Positions 18,103 to 27,155 of a stretch of 64,000 nucleotides of DNA are shown here, piece by piece. The stretch is from positions 62,001 through 126,000 of the forward strand of contig JAAFJM010000006.1 of assembly GCA_013298895.1 (NCBI GenBank), read 5' to 3'. The DNA is from Bacteroidota bacterium (GTDB lineage: Bacteria; Bacteroidota; Bacteroidia; UKL13-3). Below the pieces are notes generated by a model. It had not been told where the DNA came from and made no database searches. It saw only the letters and a program-made list of their open reading frames with translations. The position numbers and the translations under genes are program-made. Within the stretch, counting starts at the first letter, position 1. Every line of letters starts with the position of its first letter.

Positions 18103-19854
18103 ATGCACAGAACACATACCTGCGGAGAACTTAGAATTACTGATATTAACACCACCGTTACCTTGAGTGGTTGGTTGCAAAAAAGCCGCGATTTAGGCGG
18201 AATGACTTTTATTGATTTACGCGATAGATATGGCATTACGCAATTGGCTTTTAATATGGAAACCAATGCAGCTATTTGCGAAAAAGCACGCAAATGTGGC
18301 CGTGAGTTTGTATTAAAAGTTACTGGTAAAGTAATAGAACGCAGCAGTAAAAACGCCAATATTCCTACTGGCGAAATTGAAATAGAAGTAACGGAATTTG
18401 AAATTTTAAACGAAGCGCAAACTCCTCCGTTTACCATTGAAGATAATACTGATGGTGGTGATGATTTGCGTATGAAATATCGTTATTTAGATATTCGCAG
18501 AAAACCTGTTCTTGATAATTTATTGTTGCGCCATAAAATGAGTCAACAAACTCGTGTTTATTTAGATGCACAACAATTTACCGAGGTTGAAACTCCAGTT
18601 TTAATTAAATCAACTCCCGAAGGTGCACGCGATTTTGTGGTGCCAAGCCGCATGAACCAAGGACAGTTTTACGCTTTGCCACAATCGCCACAAACTTTTA
18701 AACAATTGCTAATGGTAGCTGGTATGGACAGATACTACCAAATAGTAAAATGTTTTAGAGATGAAGATTTGCGTGCCGACCGTCAACCAGAGTTTACACA
18801 AATTGATTGCGAAATGAGCTTTGTGGAACAAGAAGACATTTTAAACATGTTTGAAGGCTTGGTAAAACATTTGTTTAAAAATGTAAAAGGTGTTGAAATT
18901 GATACTTTGCCAAGAATGACCTTTGCCGATGCCGCAAAATATTATGGTTCTGATAAACCTGATACAAGGTTTGAAATGAAATTTGTGGAGTTAAATGAAA
19001 TAACCAAAGGTAAAGGTTTCCCTGTTTTTGATAATGCAGAATTGGTTGTAGGAATTTGTGCCAAAGGTTGTGCTGAATATACCCGCAAACAGTTAGATGA
19101 ATTAACTGAGTTTGTTAAACGTCCTCAAATTGGCGCAACTGGTTTGGTTTATGCTAGAGTAAATGCTGATGGTTCGGTAAAATCATCGGTAGATAAATTT
19201 TACGATGAAACCACTTTAAAAAAATGGGCCGAAGCTATGAATGCAGTTCCTGGCGATTTGTTATTAATAATGGCTGGCGCAACAGATAAAACCCGCAAAG
19301 CATTGTGCGAATTACGTTTGGAAATGGGAACCCGCATAGGTTTACGTAATCCTGATGTGTATTCATGTTTATGGGTAATTGATTTTCCATTGTTAGAGTT
19401 TATTGAAGAAGAAGGCCGTTGGTTTGCAATGCATCATCCTTTTACTTCACCAAAACCTGAAGATATAGACCATTTAACTAATGGCGATTACGCCAAAGTA
19501 AGAGCCAATGCTTACGATATGGTTATAAATGGAGTAGAAGTGGGCGGAGGTTCTATCCGTATTTTCGATAAAACACTGCAAGGCAAAATGTTTGAAGTAT
19601 TAGGTTTTACAAAAGAAGAAGCGCAAACTCAATTTGGATTTTTAATGAATGCTTTTGAATATGGTGCACCACCACATGGTGGAATTGCATTTGGTTTCGA
19701 TAGGTTATGTTCACTTTTTGGAGGCGAAAATTCTATCAGAGATTTTATAGCTTTCCCTAAAAATAACTCAGGTCGCGATGTAATGATTGATGGCCCAAGC
19801 CCAATTGATCAAAAACAATTGAATGAGTTGGGAATTAGTGTTAATAGTTTATAA
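18103..19854 (+). CDS. aspS: aspartyl-tRNA synthetase
   Basis: A class II aminoacyl-tRNA synthetase charging tRNA-Asp. The N-terminal OB-fold anticodon-binding domain begins [11 protein letters not shown] and includes [22 protein letters not shown]. The catalytic part has motif 2 ([18 protein letters not shown]), a GAD-type insertion around residues 280-420 (as in bacterial-type AspRS) and motif 3 ([28 protein letters not shown]). 583 residues is the bacterial length. It is monocistronic with a strong terminator behind it. Whether it is discriminating or non-discriminating cannot be read with confidence; the window's only gatA sequence is a pseudogene. Confidence 0.97.
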   Translation: MHRTHTCGELRITDINTTVTLSGWLQKSRDLGGMTFIDLRDRYGITQLAFNMETNAAICEKARKCGREFVLKVTGKVIERSSKNANIPTGEIEIEVTEFEILNEAQTPPFTIEDNTDGGDDLRMKYRYLDIRRKPVLDNLLLRHKMSQQTRVYLDAQQFTEVETPVLIKSTPEGARDFVVPSRMNQGQFYALPQSPQTFKQLLMVAGMDRYYQIVKCFRDEDLRADRQPEFTQIDCEMSFVEQEDILNMFEGLVKHLFKNVKGVEIDTLPRMTFADAAKYYGSDKPDTRFEMKFVELNEITKGKGFPVFDNAELVVGICAKGCAEYTRKQLDELTEFVKRPQIGATGLVYARVNADGSVKSSVDKFYDETTLKKWAEAMNAVPGDLLLIMAGATDKTRKALCELRLEMGTRIGLRNPDVYSCLWVIDFPLLEFIEEEGRWFAMHHPFTSPKPEDIDHLTNGDYAKVRANAYDMVINGVEVGGGSIRIFDKTLQGKMFEVLGFTKEEAQTQFGFLMNAFEYGAPPHGGIAFGFDRLCSLFGGENSIRDFIAFPKNNSGRDVMIDGPSPIDQKQLNELGISVNSL

Positions 19855-19867
19855 ATAATTGAACATG

Positions 19868-19904
19868 AAAAAAGCCGAACAAATTGCATTTGTTCGGCTT
19901 TTTT
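19868..19904 (+). terminator. terminator of aspS
   Basis: A 16-bp stem (AAAAAAGCCGAACAAA / TTTGTTCGGCTTTTTT) with a 5-nt loop begins 13 nt after the aspS stop and ends in a T-run. Confidence 0.9.
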
Positions 19905-20023
19905 GTTTACGATTGATTGAAAATAACGTAGGTTTAAGTCTTGTTTTTTATTATTAAATTTTATTATTAATATTTTATGCTTAATATTAATAAATTGATA
20001 TTTAAGTATTTGCAAGTTTTATT

Positions 20024-20060
20024 TTTGTCAAATACGGAATTGGATTCCGTATTTGACAAA
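20024..20060. repeat. 17-bp-arm perfect palindrome, upstream copy
   Basis: TTTGTCAAATACGGAAT-tgg-ATTCCGTATTTGACAAA: two perfect 17-bp arms around a 3-nt centre, 20 nt before the DUF4143 ATPase ATG. An arm-identical copy lies after the gene at 21264-21302. Both copies are followed by a TTATTATA segment. Confidence 0.95.
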
Positions 20061-20068
20061 TTTTATTA

Positions 20069-20076
20069 TACATTTG
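20069..20076 (+). promoter_or_regulatory. putative -7 box of the DUF4143 ATPase gene
   Basis: TACATTTG matches TAnnTTTG exactly and ends 4 nt before the ATG. If used, the transcript would be nearly leaderless and the palindrome would cover the -33 region, as an operator would. Inference only. Confidence 0.35.
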
Positions 20077-20080
20077 TTTT

Positions 20081-21241
20081 ATGATTCAGAGGGTAGCTTC
20101 AACTAAAATAAAACAACTGGCTAAGAAATTTCCAGCTATTGGTTTACTTGGTCCTAGGCAATCGGGTAAAACTACTTTGGCTAAAGAATTATTCCCTAAA
20201 AAGCCATACATTAGTTTCGAAAATCAGGATAATGTAATATTAGCCATGAGCGATCCTCGTGCATTTTTAACTAAGTATAAAACAGGTGCCATTTTCGATG
20301 AAATACAGCGTGTACCTAAATTGCTTTCATACATGCAAGGCGTGATAGACTCACAACCTAATAAAGTGGGTTTATTTGTAATTACAGGCTCGCAAAATCT
20401 ATTATTATTAGAAAGTGTTTCCCAAACATTAGCAGGTCGTATTGCATTTATTCATTTATTGCCATTTAGTATTGCGGAATTGGCTACCAGCAAATTTTCA
20501 ACTCAAAGTTTAAATAAGTTGATTTTGAATGGTGGCTATCCACGTTTGTATGATAAAAAAATTAGCCCTCCTGATTTTTATCCCAACTACTTACTCACTT
20601 ACGTAGAACGAGATGTAAGGCAAATAAAGAATATTGCCAATTTGAGTTTGTTTCAAAGATTTTTGAAAATTTGCGCAACCCGTGTTGGGCAAGAAATAAA
20701 TTACACATCAATAGGCAACGATACTGGAGTTGACCAAAAAACAGTAATGAGTTGGTTTGGAATTTTAGAAGCTAGTTTTATTGCATTTAGGTTGCAGCCA
20801 TTTTATAATAATTTAGGCAAACGCATTACCCAAATGCCAAAACTTTATTTTTACGATACAGGTTTATGTTGTTCATTGCTCGAAATTGACAACGAATCTC
20901 ACGTAAACACCCATCCACTGCGTGGCTCATTGTTTGAAAACTTAATTATTTTGGAATTACTAAAAAAACGATTGAACAACGGACAACGAAGTAATTTGTA
21001 TTATTGGAGAGAACGTTCAGGGATTGAAATTGATATTTTAATGGAGCAAGCATCGCAAATTGTGCCAGTTGAAATAAAAACTGCCACTACGTTTAATAGT
21101 GATTTTTTGAAGGGAATTAATTATTGGAAAAAGTTAAATCCATCAATCAAAAATTCATATTTGGTTTACACTGGAAAGGCCTCAGCAATTGATAATACTG
21201 ATATTCTAAACTGGAAACAAATTATAGATATAAAAAATTAG
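20081..21241 (+). CDS. P-loop ATPase with C-terminal DUF4143 (PD-(D/E)XK-like) domain
   Basis: A 386-residue protein of the AAA_14/DUF4143 family. Walker A is GPRQSGKTTL (residues 24-33), Walker B is AIFDEIQ (70-76), followed by sensor ITGSQN (101-106) and LAGR (117-120). The C-terminal DUF4143 part contains RERSGIEIDILM...VPVEIKT, an intact D-(x)n-E-x-K arrangement like PD-(D/E)XK nucleases. Family members are very widespread, often in multiple copies, and their biological role is not established. Here the gene stands alone between the aspS terminator and a TonB-like gene, framed by two copies of one palindrome, so it looks like a self-contained inserted module. Confidence 0.9.
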   Translation: MIQRVASTKIKQLAKKFPAIGLLGPRQSGKTTLAKELFPKKPYISFENQDNVILAMSDPRAFLTKYKTGAIFDEIQRVPKLLSYMQGVIDSQPNKVGLFVITGSQNLLLLESVSQTLAGRIAFIHLLPFSIAELATSKFSTQSLNKLILNGGYPRLYDKKISPPDFYPNYLLTYVERDVRQIKNIANLSLFQRFLKICATRVGQEINYTSIGNDTGVDQKTVMSWFGILEASFIAFRLQPFYNNLGKRITQMPKLYFYDTGLCCSLLEIDNESHVNTHPLRGSLFENLIILELLKKRLNNGQRSNLYYWRERSGIEIDILMEQASQIVPVEIKTATTFNSDFLKGINYWKKLNPSIKNSYLVYTGKASAIDNTDILNWKQIIDIKN

Positions 21242-21263
21242 TGTAATTTATTTTTGAATCAAC

Positions 21264-21302
21264 TTTTGTCAAATACGGAATCTGATTCCGTATTTGACAA
21301 AA
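21264..21302. repeat. 18-bp-arm perfect palindrome, downstream copy
   Basis: TTTTGTCAAATACGGAAT-ctg-ATTCCGTATTTGACAAAA, 23 nt after the DUF4143 ATPase stop. The 17 inner bases of each arm are identical to the upstream copy; only the 3-nt centre and the flanks differ. It could also fold as an RNA hairpin, but no T-run follows. Confidence 0.95.
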
Positions 21303-21395
21303 ATTATTATAAGCGTGAAATTTTGGATTTATAATTTATTTGATGAAATTCTTCAGTTTTAATAAAAATCAATTAAAGTTTATTTTATTTACAAC

Positions 21396-21887
21396 ATGAA
21401 AAAACTATTCTTTCTTTTAGCCTTTTTCTCTTTTCAGTTTGTAAAAGCACAAACTAGTGATTCCATCTATGTTCAGGTACAAGTTGCTCCCGAATATCCG
21501 GGTGGTGAAAATGCCATGTATGAATTTATTAGTAAAAATGTTACTTATCCAGTCAAAGAAAAAGAAAATGGTATTACTGGGAGAGTCGCTGTTAGATTTG
21601 CGGTAATGCAAGATGGGAGCATTAACAATATTGAAATTCTAACTAAAACTCCAGAAGGCTTTAATCAGGAAGTTATTAGAGTTGTTAAATTAATGCCCAA
21701 ATGGAAGCCAGGTATTCAAGATGGAAGAGCAGTTCCTGTATACTTCACTTTGCCAGTTTCTTTTCAGTTAGACGATAATACCAAACCCATTAAACCTAAA
21801 TCGCGAGACAAGGCAAATGTTGTTGGCTTCTTTGGAATTGCCTTCGGAATTGTTATTGGAATATTAATTTACAAACTTGTTAGGTAA
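21396..21887 (+). CDS. TonB C-terminal domain protein with N-terminal signal and C-terminal membrane helix
   Basis: A 163-residue protein. Residues 1-19 (KKLFFLLAFFSFQFVKAQ) look like a cleavable signal peptide. Residues about 30-126 form a TonB C-terminal domain (APEYPGGENAMYEFISKNV, GRVAVRFAVMQDGSI, WKPGIQDGRAVPVYFTLPVSF), the Bacteroidota version usually annotated energy transducer TonB. Residues about 141-162 form a hydrophobic helix (VVGFFGIAFGIVIGILIY). This is the reverse of classical TonB, which has an N-terminal anchor and a proline-rich linker. It may act in the periplasm as a tail-anchored partner of outer-membrane transporters, but a direct energy-transducing role is doubtful. Confidence 0.83.
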   Translation: MKKLFFLLAFFSFQFVKAQTSDSIYVQVQVAPEYPGGENAMYEFISKNVTYPVKEKENGITGRVAVRFAVMQDGSINNIEILTKTPEGFNQEVIRVVKLMPKWKPGIQDGRAVPVYFTLPVSFQLDDNTKPIKPKSRDKANVVGFFGIAFGIVIGILIYKLVR

Positions 21888-21948
21888 TTCATTTTAACAA
21901 ATTATTCTCATTTCTTTTCCACACGCTTTATAGTTTGCGGGCAATAAT

Positions 21949-21956
21949 TATCTTTG
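21949..21956 (+). promoter_or_regulatory. putative -7 box for carB
   Basis: TATCTTTG matches TAnnTTTG exactly, 70 nt upstream of the carB ATG. A TTTG lies 11 nt upstream, which is closer than the usual 19-nt spacing. Confidence 0.45.
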
Positions 21957-22026
21957 CCCAATTTTAAGCAGTTCCATTTTAGAACCTCGCTTTAGATTGC
22001 TCCATTCAATCAACAAATTATAAAAA

Positions 22027-24846
22027 ATGCCTAAAGATACCAGCCTTAAATCAGTACTTATTATTGGAAGTGGACCTATTATTATTGGTCAAGCATGCGA
22101 ATTTGATTATTCGGGAAGCCAAGCCGCTCGTTCATTAAAAGAAGAAGGAATTGAAGTTACCTTAATTAACTCCAACCCTGCTACTATTATGACAGATAAG
22201 GTTACAGCAGATAATGTGTACTTATTACCATTAACAGTTGAAAGTATTGAACAAATTTTAAAAGAGCGCCACATTGATGCAGTTTTACCAACTATGGGAG
22301 GTCAAACAGCGTTAAATTTAGCTATTGAAGCCGATGAAATTGGGCTTTGGGCAAAATACAATGTGCGCATGATTGGGGTTGATATTGATGCCATTAACAC
22401 TACCGAAAACCGCGAGTTATTCCGCCAAAAAATGATCGACATTGGGGTGCCCGTTGCACAATCAAAAGTGGCAAACTCATTTTTAGAAGGAAAAGAAATT
22501 GCACAAACAATTGGTTTTCCGTTAGTTATACGCCCTTCATTTACATTAGGTGGAACAGGTGGAGGATTTGTACTTGATAAATCGGAATTAGATGCTGCTT
22601 TAAAACGTGGTTTGGAAGCTTCGCCAACTCACGAGGTGTTGGTTGAAAAAGCATTATTTGGTTGGCAAGAATATGAATTAGAGTTATTGCGCGATAAAAA
22701 TAATAACGTAACAGTAATTTGTACCATTGAAAATTTTGACCCAATGGGAATTCATACTGGTGATTCAATTACAGTGGCTCCAGCCATGACATTGAGTGAC
22801 AGTACTTACCAACGCATGCGCGATATGGCTATACACATGATGCGCAGTATAGGAAACTTTACAGGTGGATGTAATGTTCAATTTGCTGTAAACCCTGAAG
22901 ACGAGCAAATTATATCCGTTGAAATTAACCCTCGTGTTTCGCGTTCATCGGCATTAGCAAGTAAAGCAACTGGTTATCCAATTGCAAAAATTGCAGCTAA
23001 ATTGGCAATTGGTTATCATTTAGATGAACTAAAAAACCCTGTAACAAAAACTACTTCAGCATTTTTTGAACCTGCCATTGATTATGTTATTGTAAAAGTA
23101 CCACGTTGGAACTTTGATAAATTTAAAGGTGCTGATAAAACTTTAGGCTTACAAATGAAATCGGTAGGCGAAACCATGGGAATTGGCAGAACATTTACCG
23201 AGGCACTACAAAAAGCCATTCAATCGTTAGAAATTAAACGCAATGGTTTAGGTGCCGATGGATACGAACAAAAGAAATTAGAGGATATAGTTGACAAATT
23301 AAAAAACCCAAGTTGGGATAGAATATTTGCAGTAAAAGATGCCTTGAGTTTAGGGGTTCCTATTTCATCGGTAGAGAAAATGACGCGTATTAGCCGTTGG
23401 TTCTTAAACCAAATTAGCGATATGGTGCATTTAGAAAATACAGCCAAACGTTTTAACGTAACCAATATGCCTAAAGAGGTAATGATTGAGTTAAAACAAA
23501 AAGGATATAGCGATGCGCAAATAGCACATTTATTAGGCGGAAATACTGTAGAAGATGATGTTTGGAACTTGCGCACGCAAATGAATGTGAAGCGTGTTTA
23601 TAAAATGGTAGATACTTGTGCTGCCGAGTTTCCATCGCCAACCAACTATTTTTACTCAAGCTTTGACCAAGAAGACGAAAGCATAGTTAGTGATAAAAAG
23701 AAAGTAATTGTTTTAGGTTCAGGACCTAATAGAATTGGCCAAGGAATTGAATTTGATTATTGCTGCGTTCATGGACTTTTAGCTTCAAAGGAATGTGGTT
23801 ATGAAGCAATCATGATTAACTGTAATCCAGAAACAGTTTCAACCGACTTTGACATGGCTGACAAATTATATTTCGAGCCAATTTTCTGGGAACACATCCG
23901 CGAGATTATAGAAAAAGAAAAACCAGAAGGTGTAATTGTTCAATTAGGAGGTCAAACTGCACTTAAATTAGCTCGTAAATTACATGAACATGGTATCAAA
24001 ATTATAGGAACCAGTTTCCCTGATATGGATTTATCGGAAGATAGAGGTTCTTTCTCAGATTTATTAAAAGAATTAGATATTCCTTATCCAAATTATGGTG
24101 TGGCCGAAGATGCTGACGAAGCCATTGCGGTTGCAAAATTAGTAGGTTACCCGGTTTTGGTTCGCCCAAGTTATGTATTAGGCGGACAAGGAATGAAAAT
24201 TGTAATCAATGATGAGGATTTGGAAAAAGCTGTAATTGATTTATTGGGCGATTTACCTGGAAACCGTGTATTAATTGATCATTTTTTAGATAGAGCAGAA
24301 GAAGCAGAAATTGATTTGATTTGCGATGGTGAAACTGTTCATATTATAGGAATGATGGAACACATAGAACCTGCTGGTATTCATAGTGGTGATTCAAGTG
24401 CGGTATTACCTCCATTTAGCTTGAGCGAAAATGTTCAAAAACAAATGGAAGATATTGCCACTAAACTAGCCTTTAAAATGAATATTAGAGGTTTGATGAA
24501 TATGCAATTTGCCATTAAAAACGAAAAGGTGTATGTAATTGAAGCTAATCCTCGCTCTAGTAGAACCGTTCCGTTTATAGCCAAAGCTTATGGAATAGCA
24601 TATGTAAATATTGCTACTAAAATAATGTTAGGCCAAAATAAATTAACAGACTTTACTTTTGAAAGAAAGCTTACTGGTTACGCAATAAAAGAGCCAGTAT
24701 TTTCGTTCAATAAATTCCCGAATGTGAATAAGGAATTAGGCCCTGAGATGAAAAGTACCGGAGAAGCCATTAGATTTATAAAAGATTTGAACGACCCTCA
24801 TTTCCGCCAATTAAGAAGTGAGAAGAGCATGTTCTTAAGTAAATAA
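22027..24846 (+). CDS. carB: carbamoyl-phosphate synthase large subunit (lacking the MGS allosteric domain)
   Basis: CarB makes carbamoyl phosphate for pyrimidine and arginine synthesis from bicarbonate, ammonia (passed from CarA) and two ATP. Both synthetase halves are visible: first half IIGSGPIIIGQACEFDYSG, TMGGQTALNL, RPSFTLGGTGGG, EINPRVSRSSALASKATGYP; second half VLGSGPNRIGQGIEFDYCC, VQLGGQTALKLA, RPSYVLGGQGM, EANPRSSRTVPFIAK. At 939 residues it is about 130 shorter than the Escherichia coli protein. The missing piece is the C-terminal MGS-like domain that binds UMP and ornithine; the ORF ends just after HFRQLRSEKSMFLSK. No carA is adjacent. Confidence 0.95.
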   Translation: MPKDTSLKSVLIIGSGPIIIGQACEFDYSGSQAARSLKEEGIEVTLINSNPATIMTDKVTADNVYLLPLTVESIEQILKERHIDAVLPTMGGQTALNLAIEADEIGLWAKYNVRMIGVDIDAINTTENRELFRQKMIDIGVPVAQSKVANSFLEGKEIAQTIGFPLVIRPSFTLGGTGGGFVLDKSELDAALKRGLEASPTHEVLVEKALFGWQEYELELLRDKNNNVTVICTIENFDPMGIHTGDSITVAPAMTLSDSTYQRMRDMAIHMMRSIGNFTGGCNVQFAVNPEDEQIISVEINPRVSRSSALASKATGYPIAKIAAKLAIGYHLDELKNPVTKTTSAFFEPAIDYVIVKVPRWNFDKFKGADKTLGLQMKSVGETMGIGRTFTEALQKAIQSLEIKRNGLGADGYEQKKLEDIVDKLKNPSWDRIFAVKDALSLGVPISSVEKMTRISRWFLNQISDMVHLENTAKRFNVTNMPKEVMIELKQKGYSDAQIAHLLGGNTVEDDVWNLRTQMNVKRVYKMVDTCAAEFPSPTNYFYSSFDQEDESIVSDKKKVIVLGSGPNRIGQGIEFDYCCVHGLLASKECGYEAIMINCNPETVSTDFDMADKLYFEPIFWEHIREIIEKEKPEGVIVQLGGQTALKLARKLHEHGIKIIGTSFPDMDLSEDRGSFSDLLKELDIPYPNYGVAEDADEAIAVAKLVGYPVLVRPSYVLGGQGMKIVINDEDLEKAVIDLLGDLPGNRVLIDHFLDRAEEAEIDLICDGETVHIIGMMEHIEPAGIHSGDSSAVLPPFSLSENVQKQMEDIATKLAFKMNIRGLMNMQFAIKNEKVYVIEANPRSSRTVPFIAKAYGIAYVNIATKIMLGQNKLTDFTFERKLTGYAIKEPVFSFNKFPNVNKELGPEMKSTGEAIRFIKDLNDPHFRQLRSEKSMFLSK

Positions 24847-24847
24847 A

Positions 24848-24886
24848 AAACAAAAAGCCACTTTTAAAAAGTGGCTTTTTGTTTTT
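24848..24886. terminator. bidirectional terminator between carB and the phosphohexomutase gene
   Basis: AAAAAGCCACTTTT / AAAAGTGGCTTTTT stem extended by A- and T-runs on both sides, so it can serve both converging genes. It starts right after the carB stop and ends 2 nt before the phosphohexomutase stop. Confidence 0.88.
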
Positions 24887-24887
24887 A

Positions 24888-26291
24888 TTAAGCTAATAAA
24901 ACTGCTTTGGTTGCATCTAATATGGCAGTAGCTTTATCGTTAGTGCTCGATTCGCTGTATACACGCAATACAGGTTCGGTTCCACTAGCACGAATCATAA
25001 CCCATTCGCCATTTCCTAAATGGAATTTAAATCCATCTAAGTCTTCGGTTTTTTCTATTTTATAGTTTCCAAACTGTGTGTATTTTCCTGCTTTGCAATT
25101 AGCCAAAACAGTTTGTTTAATTTCTTCGGTTATGTGTAAGTCAATTCTGCCCATTGCAAAACTTCCTACTACGTCATAAACTTCTTGAATTAATTCGTCT
25201 AAGGTTTTGCCAGTTTTAGCCATAAATTCCCAAAGGGTTAAGCCAATCCAAATACCATCACGCTCAGGAATAAAGCCTTTAATAGCAATTCCACCACTTT
25301 CCTCGCCACCTACTAATACATTTTCAGTAACCATTTTTTCGCAAATATATTTAAACCCAATTTTGGTAATTTCGACTGGCAAACCATAAGCTTCGGCTAG
25401 TTTGGTAATTTTTGAAGTAGCACTAAAAGTAGTAATTACTTTACCATCCATACCTTTGTATTTATGCAAGTAATGAACCAATAAAAGTATAATATGGTGC
25501 GAATCTACAAACTCACCTTTGCCGTTGTATAAACCGATTCTATCAGCATCCCCATCAGTTACCAAGCCGCAGTCAATTTCTTCGCTAATGCGAATTAACT
25601 CACTGAACTCAGTTAAATTTTTATGGATAGGTTCAGGAGCTTGTCCATCAAAACCAGGGTTATAATCGCAATGCAACATGGTAATTTCAGGAAAAACCCT
25701 ACGCATTACATTTTGTCCTGCACCATACATGGCATCGTAAGCAAATTCAAACTTGCTTTCTTTTATAAGTTTTAAATCAAATTTGCTTTCTACCTCGTTT
25801 ACATACATGGTTTCAAGGTCGGCATAAGTTACCATGCCTTCGCTTACCAAAGTATCAATACTTTTTAAAGGTAAACTAAATATTTCTGGAATTGCATTTT
25901 CAACTGCATCAATCACAGCAGGGCTGCTTGGTCCTCCATAATGTGCTTTTAGTTTAAAACCATTATAAGCCGGTGGATTATGACTAGCAGTAATAATTAC
26001 TCCTAATGCTGCGCCATGTTTTACAGCACCTAAACTAATCATAGGTGTGCTCACAAAACCTTTAGCCATTATTACTTTAATGCCATTGGCACATAAAACT
26101 TTTGCGGTAGTTTCAGCAAAAAGCTCACCTGCAAAACGGCAATCGTGGCCTAACACTACGGTTAAATTATTAGCAAAATTTGCTTTAACATATTCAGCTG
26201 TTCCTTGTGCTACACGCTTTACATTTTCAACAGTAAATTCATCGGCTATAATACCTCGCCAACCGTCAGTTCCAAATTTTATTATGTACAT
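24888..26291 (-). CDS. phosphoglucomutase/phosphomannomutase family protein
   Basis: A 467-residue alpha-D-phosphohexomutase. The N-terminus (IIKFGTDGWRGIIADEFT) precedes the active-site serine loop GVIITASHNPPAYNGFKLK; the metal loop is VTDGDADRIGLYNGKGEF, the sugar-binding loop is VGGEESGGIAIKGFIPERDG, and the C-terminal phosphate loop is IRASGTEPVLRVYSES. All four domains are present. It interconverts hexose 1- and 6-phosphates. GlmM is possible, but the GEESGG sugar loop fits glucose/mannose better than the GlmM-type GEQSGH, so a feed to alpha-glucan synthesis is reasonable. Monocistronic, convergent with carB. Confidence 0.93.
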   Translation of the reverse strand: MYIIKFGTDGWRGIIADEFTVENVKRVAQGTAEYVKANFANNLTVVLGHDCRFAGELFAETTAKVLCANGIKVIMAKGFVSTPMISLGAVKHGAALGVIITASHNPPAYNGFKLKAHYGGPSSPAVIDAVENAIPEIFSLPLKSIDTLVSEGMVTYADLETMYVNEVESKFDLKLIKESKFEFAYDAMYGAGQNVMRRVFPEITMLHCDYNPGFDGQAPEPIHKNLTEFSELIRISEEIDCGLVTDGDADRIGLYNGKGEFVDSHHIILLLVHYLHKYKGMDGKVITTFSATSKITKLAEAYGLPVEITKIGFKYICEKMVTENVLVGGEESGGIAIKGFIPERDGIWIGLTLWEFMAKTGKTLDELIQEVYDVVGSFAMGRIDLHITEEIKQTVLANCKAGKYTQFGNYKIEKTEDLDGFKFHLGNGEWVMIRASGTEPVLRVYSESSTNDKATAILDATKAVLLA

Positions 26292-26457
26292 ATTTTTAAT
26301 GTTTAATTATATCACTGCAAAAAAGTAAAAAATATTACAAAATACTGCTATACATTGTCAGTTATTTTAATGACAGTGTCTAATATACTAAAAAGCGGTT
26401 TTTATGTTATTCTAAATTAGTTCTAATTATTTTTTAGTATAAAATGTAAGAATAACT

Positions 26458-26465
26458 TATCTTTG
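26458..26465 (+). promoter_or_regulatory. putative -7 box for the cold-shock-domain gene
   Basis: TATCTTTG matches TAnnTTTG. It implies an mRNA leader of about 80 nt before the ATG at 26553; the leader has a GCCC/GGGC pairing possibility but no conserved riboswitch that I recognise. Confidence 0.45.
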
Positions 26466-26552
26466 AAGACCTTTAATTTTTTTCTTAGCTAAGCCCTTTC
26501 AAAAGCCGTAGCCCTGTAAAACAATTTGGGGCAATAAACTTAATAATAAATA

Positions 26553-27092
26553 ATGGCCAAATCACAAGAAACTTTTAGTAAAAAAGAAAAAGAAAAATTA
26601 AAACTTAAGAAAAGAAAAGAAAAAGAGGAAAAACGTGAAGAACGTAAAGCCAATGCGGTAAAAGGTCAAAGTTTAGAAGACATGATGGCATATGTTGACG
26701 AAAATGGAAATATAACCAATACCCCTCCTGACCCCAAAAAGAGAAGAGTTGTAAATGCTGAAGATATGCTTATTGGAGTAGCAAAACAAGTGGCAGCAGA
26801 ACCTCAAGATCTTATACGTAAAGGCGTTGTTTCGTTCTTTAACGAATCAAAAGGCTATGGTTTTATTAAAGATTTAAAAACACAAGACAGCGTATTTGTG
26901 CACATAAATGGTATTTTAGATAAAGTAAAAGAAGGCGATAAAGTAACTTTTGAAACAGAAATGACTCATAAAGGGGCTAGTGCAGTAAAAGTTAAATTAG
27001 AAGTAGTAGAGAAAGTTAAACCTATTGAAAAATTAGAGGAGATAAAAACAGAAGAATTACCTATTATTAAAACTGATTCATCAGAAGCATAA
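26553..27092 (+). CDS. cold-shock domain protein with long basic N-terminal extension
   Basis: A 179-residue protein. Residues 1-35 are almost entirely Lys/Glu/Arg (KKEKEKLKLKKRKEKEEKREER), probably a charged helix; 36-87 form a linker. The cold-shock domain runs about 88-150 (RKGVVSFFNESKGYGFI) with RNP1 GYGFI (101-105) and RNP2 VFVHI (114-118), so it should bind single-stranded RNA or DNA. An acidic tail ends the protein. Classical Csp proteins are about 67 residues; this extended form is recurrent in Bacteroidota and may act on ribosomes or RNA folding (inference). Confidence 0.9.
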   Translation: MAKSQETFSKKEKEKLKLKKRKEKEEKREERKANAVKGQSLEDMMAYVDENGNITNTPPDPKKRRVVNAEDMLIGVAKQVAAEPQDLIRKGVVSFFNESKGYGFIKDLKTQDSVFVHINGILDKVKEGDKVTFETEMTHKGASAVKVKLEVVEKVKPIEKLEEIKTEELPIIKTDSSEA

Positions 27093-27155
27093 GATAATTT
27101 AACATTTTTTAAAGATAGTAATCTTATAATTTAGTACTTAATTGCTTTGATTTTT

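Noticed and set aside
18103-18437. 114-residue minus-strand ORF over the aspS start
   Set aside because: Antisense shadow of the OB-fold domain of aspS.
20024-20060. Upstream palindrome as the aspS terminator
   Set aside because: aspS already has a strong terminator at 19868-19904, and the palindrome is repeated after the next gene without T-runs.
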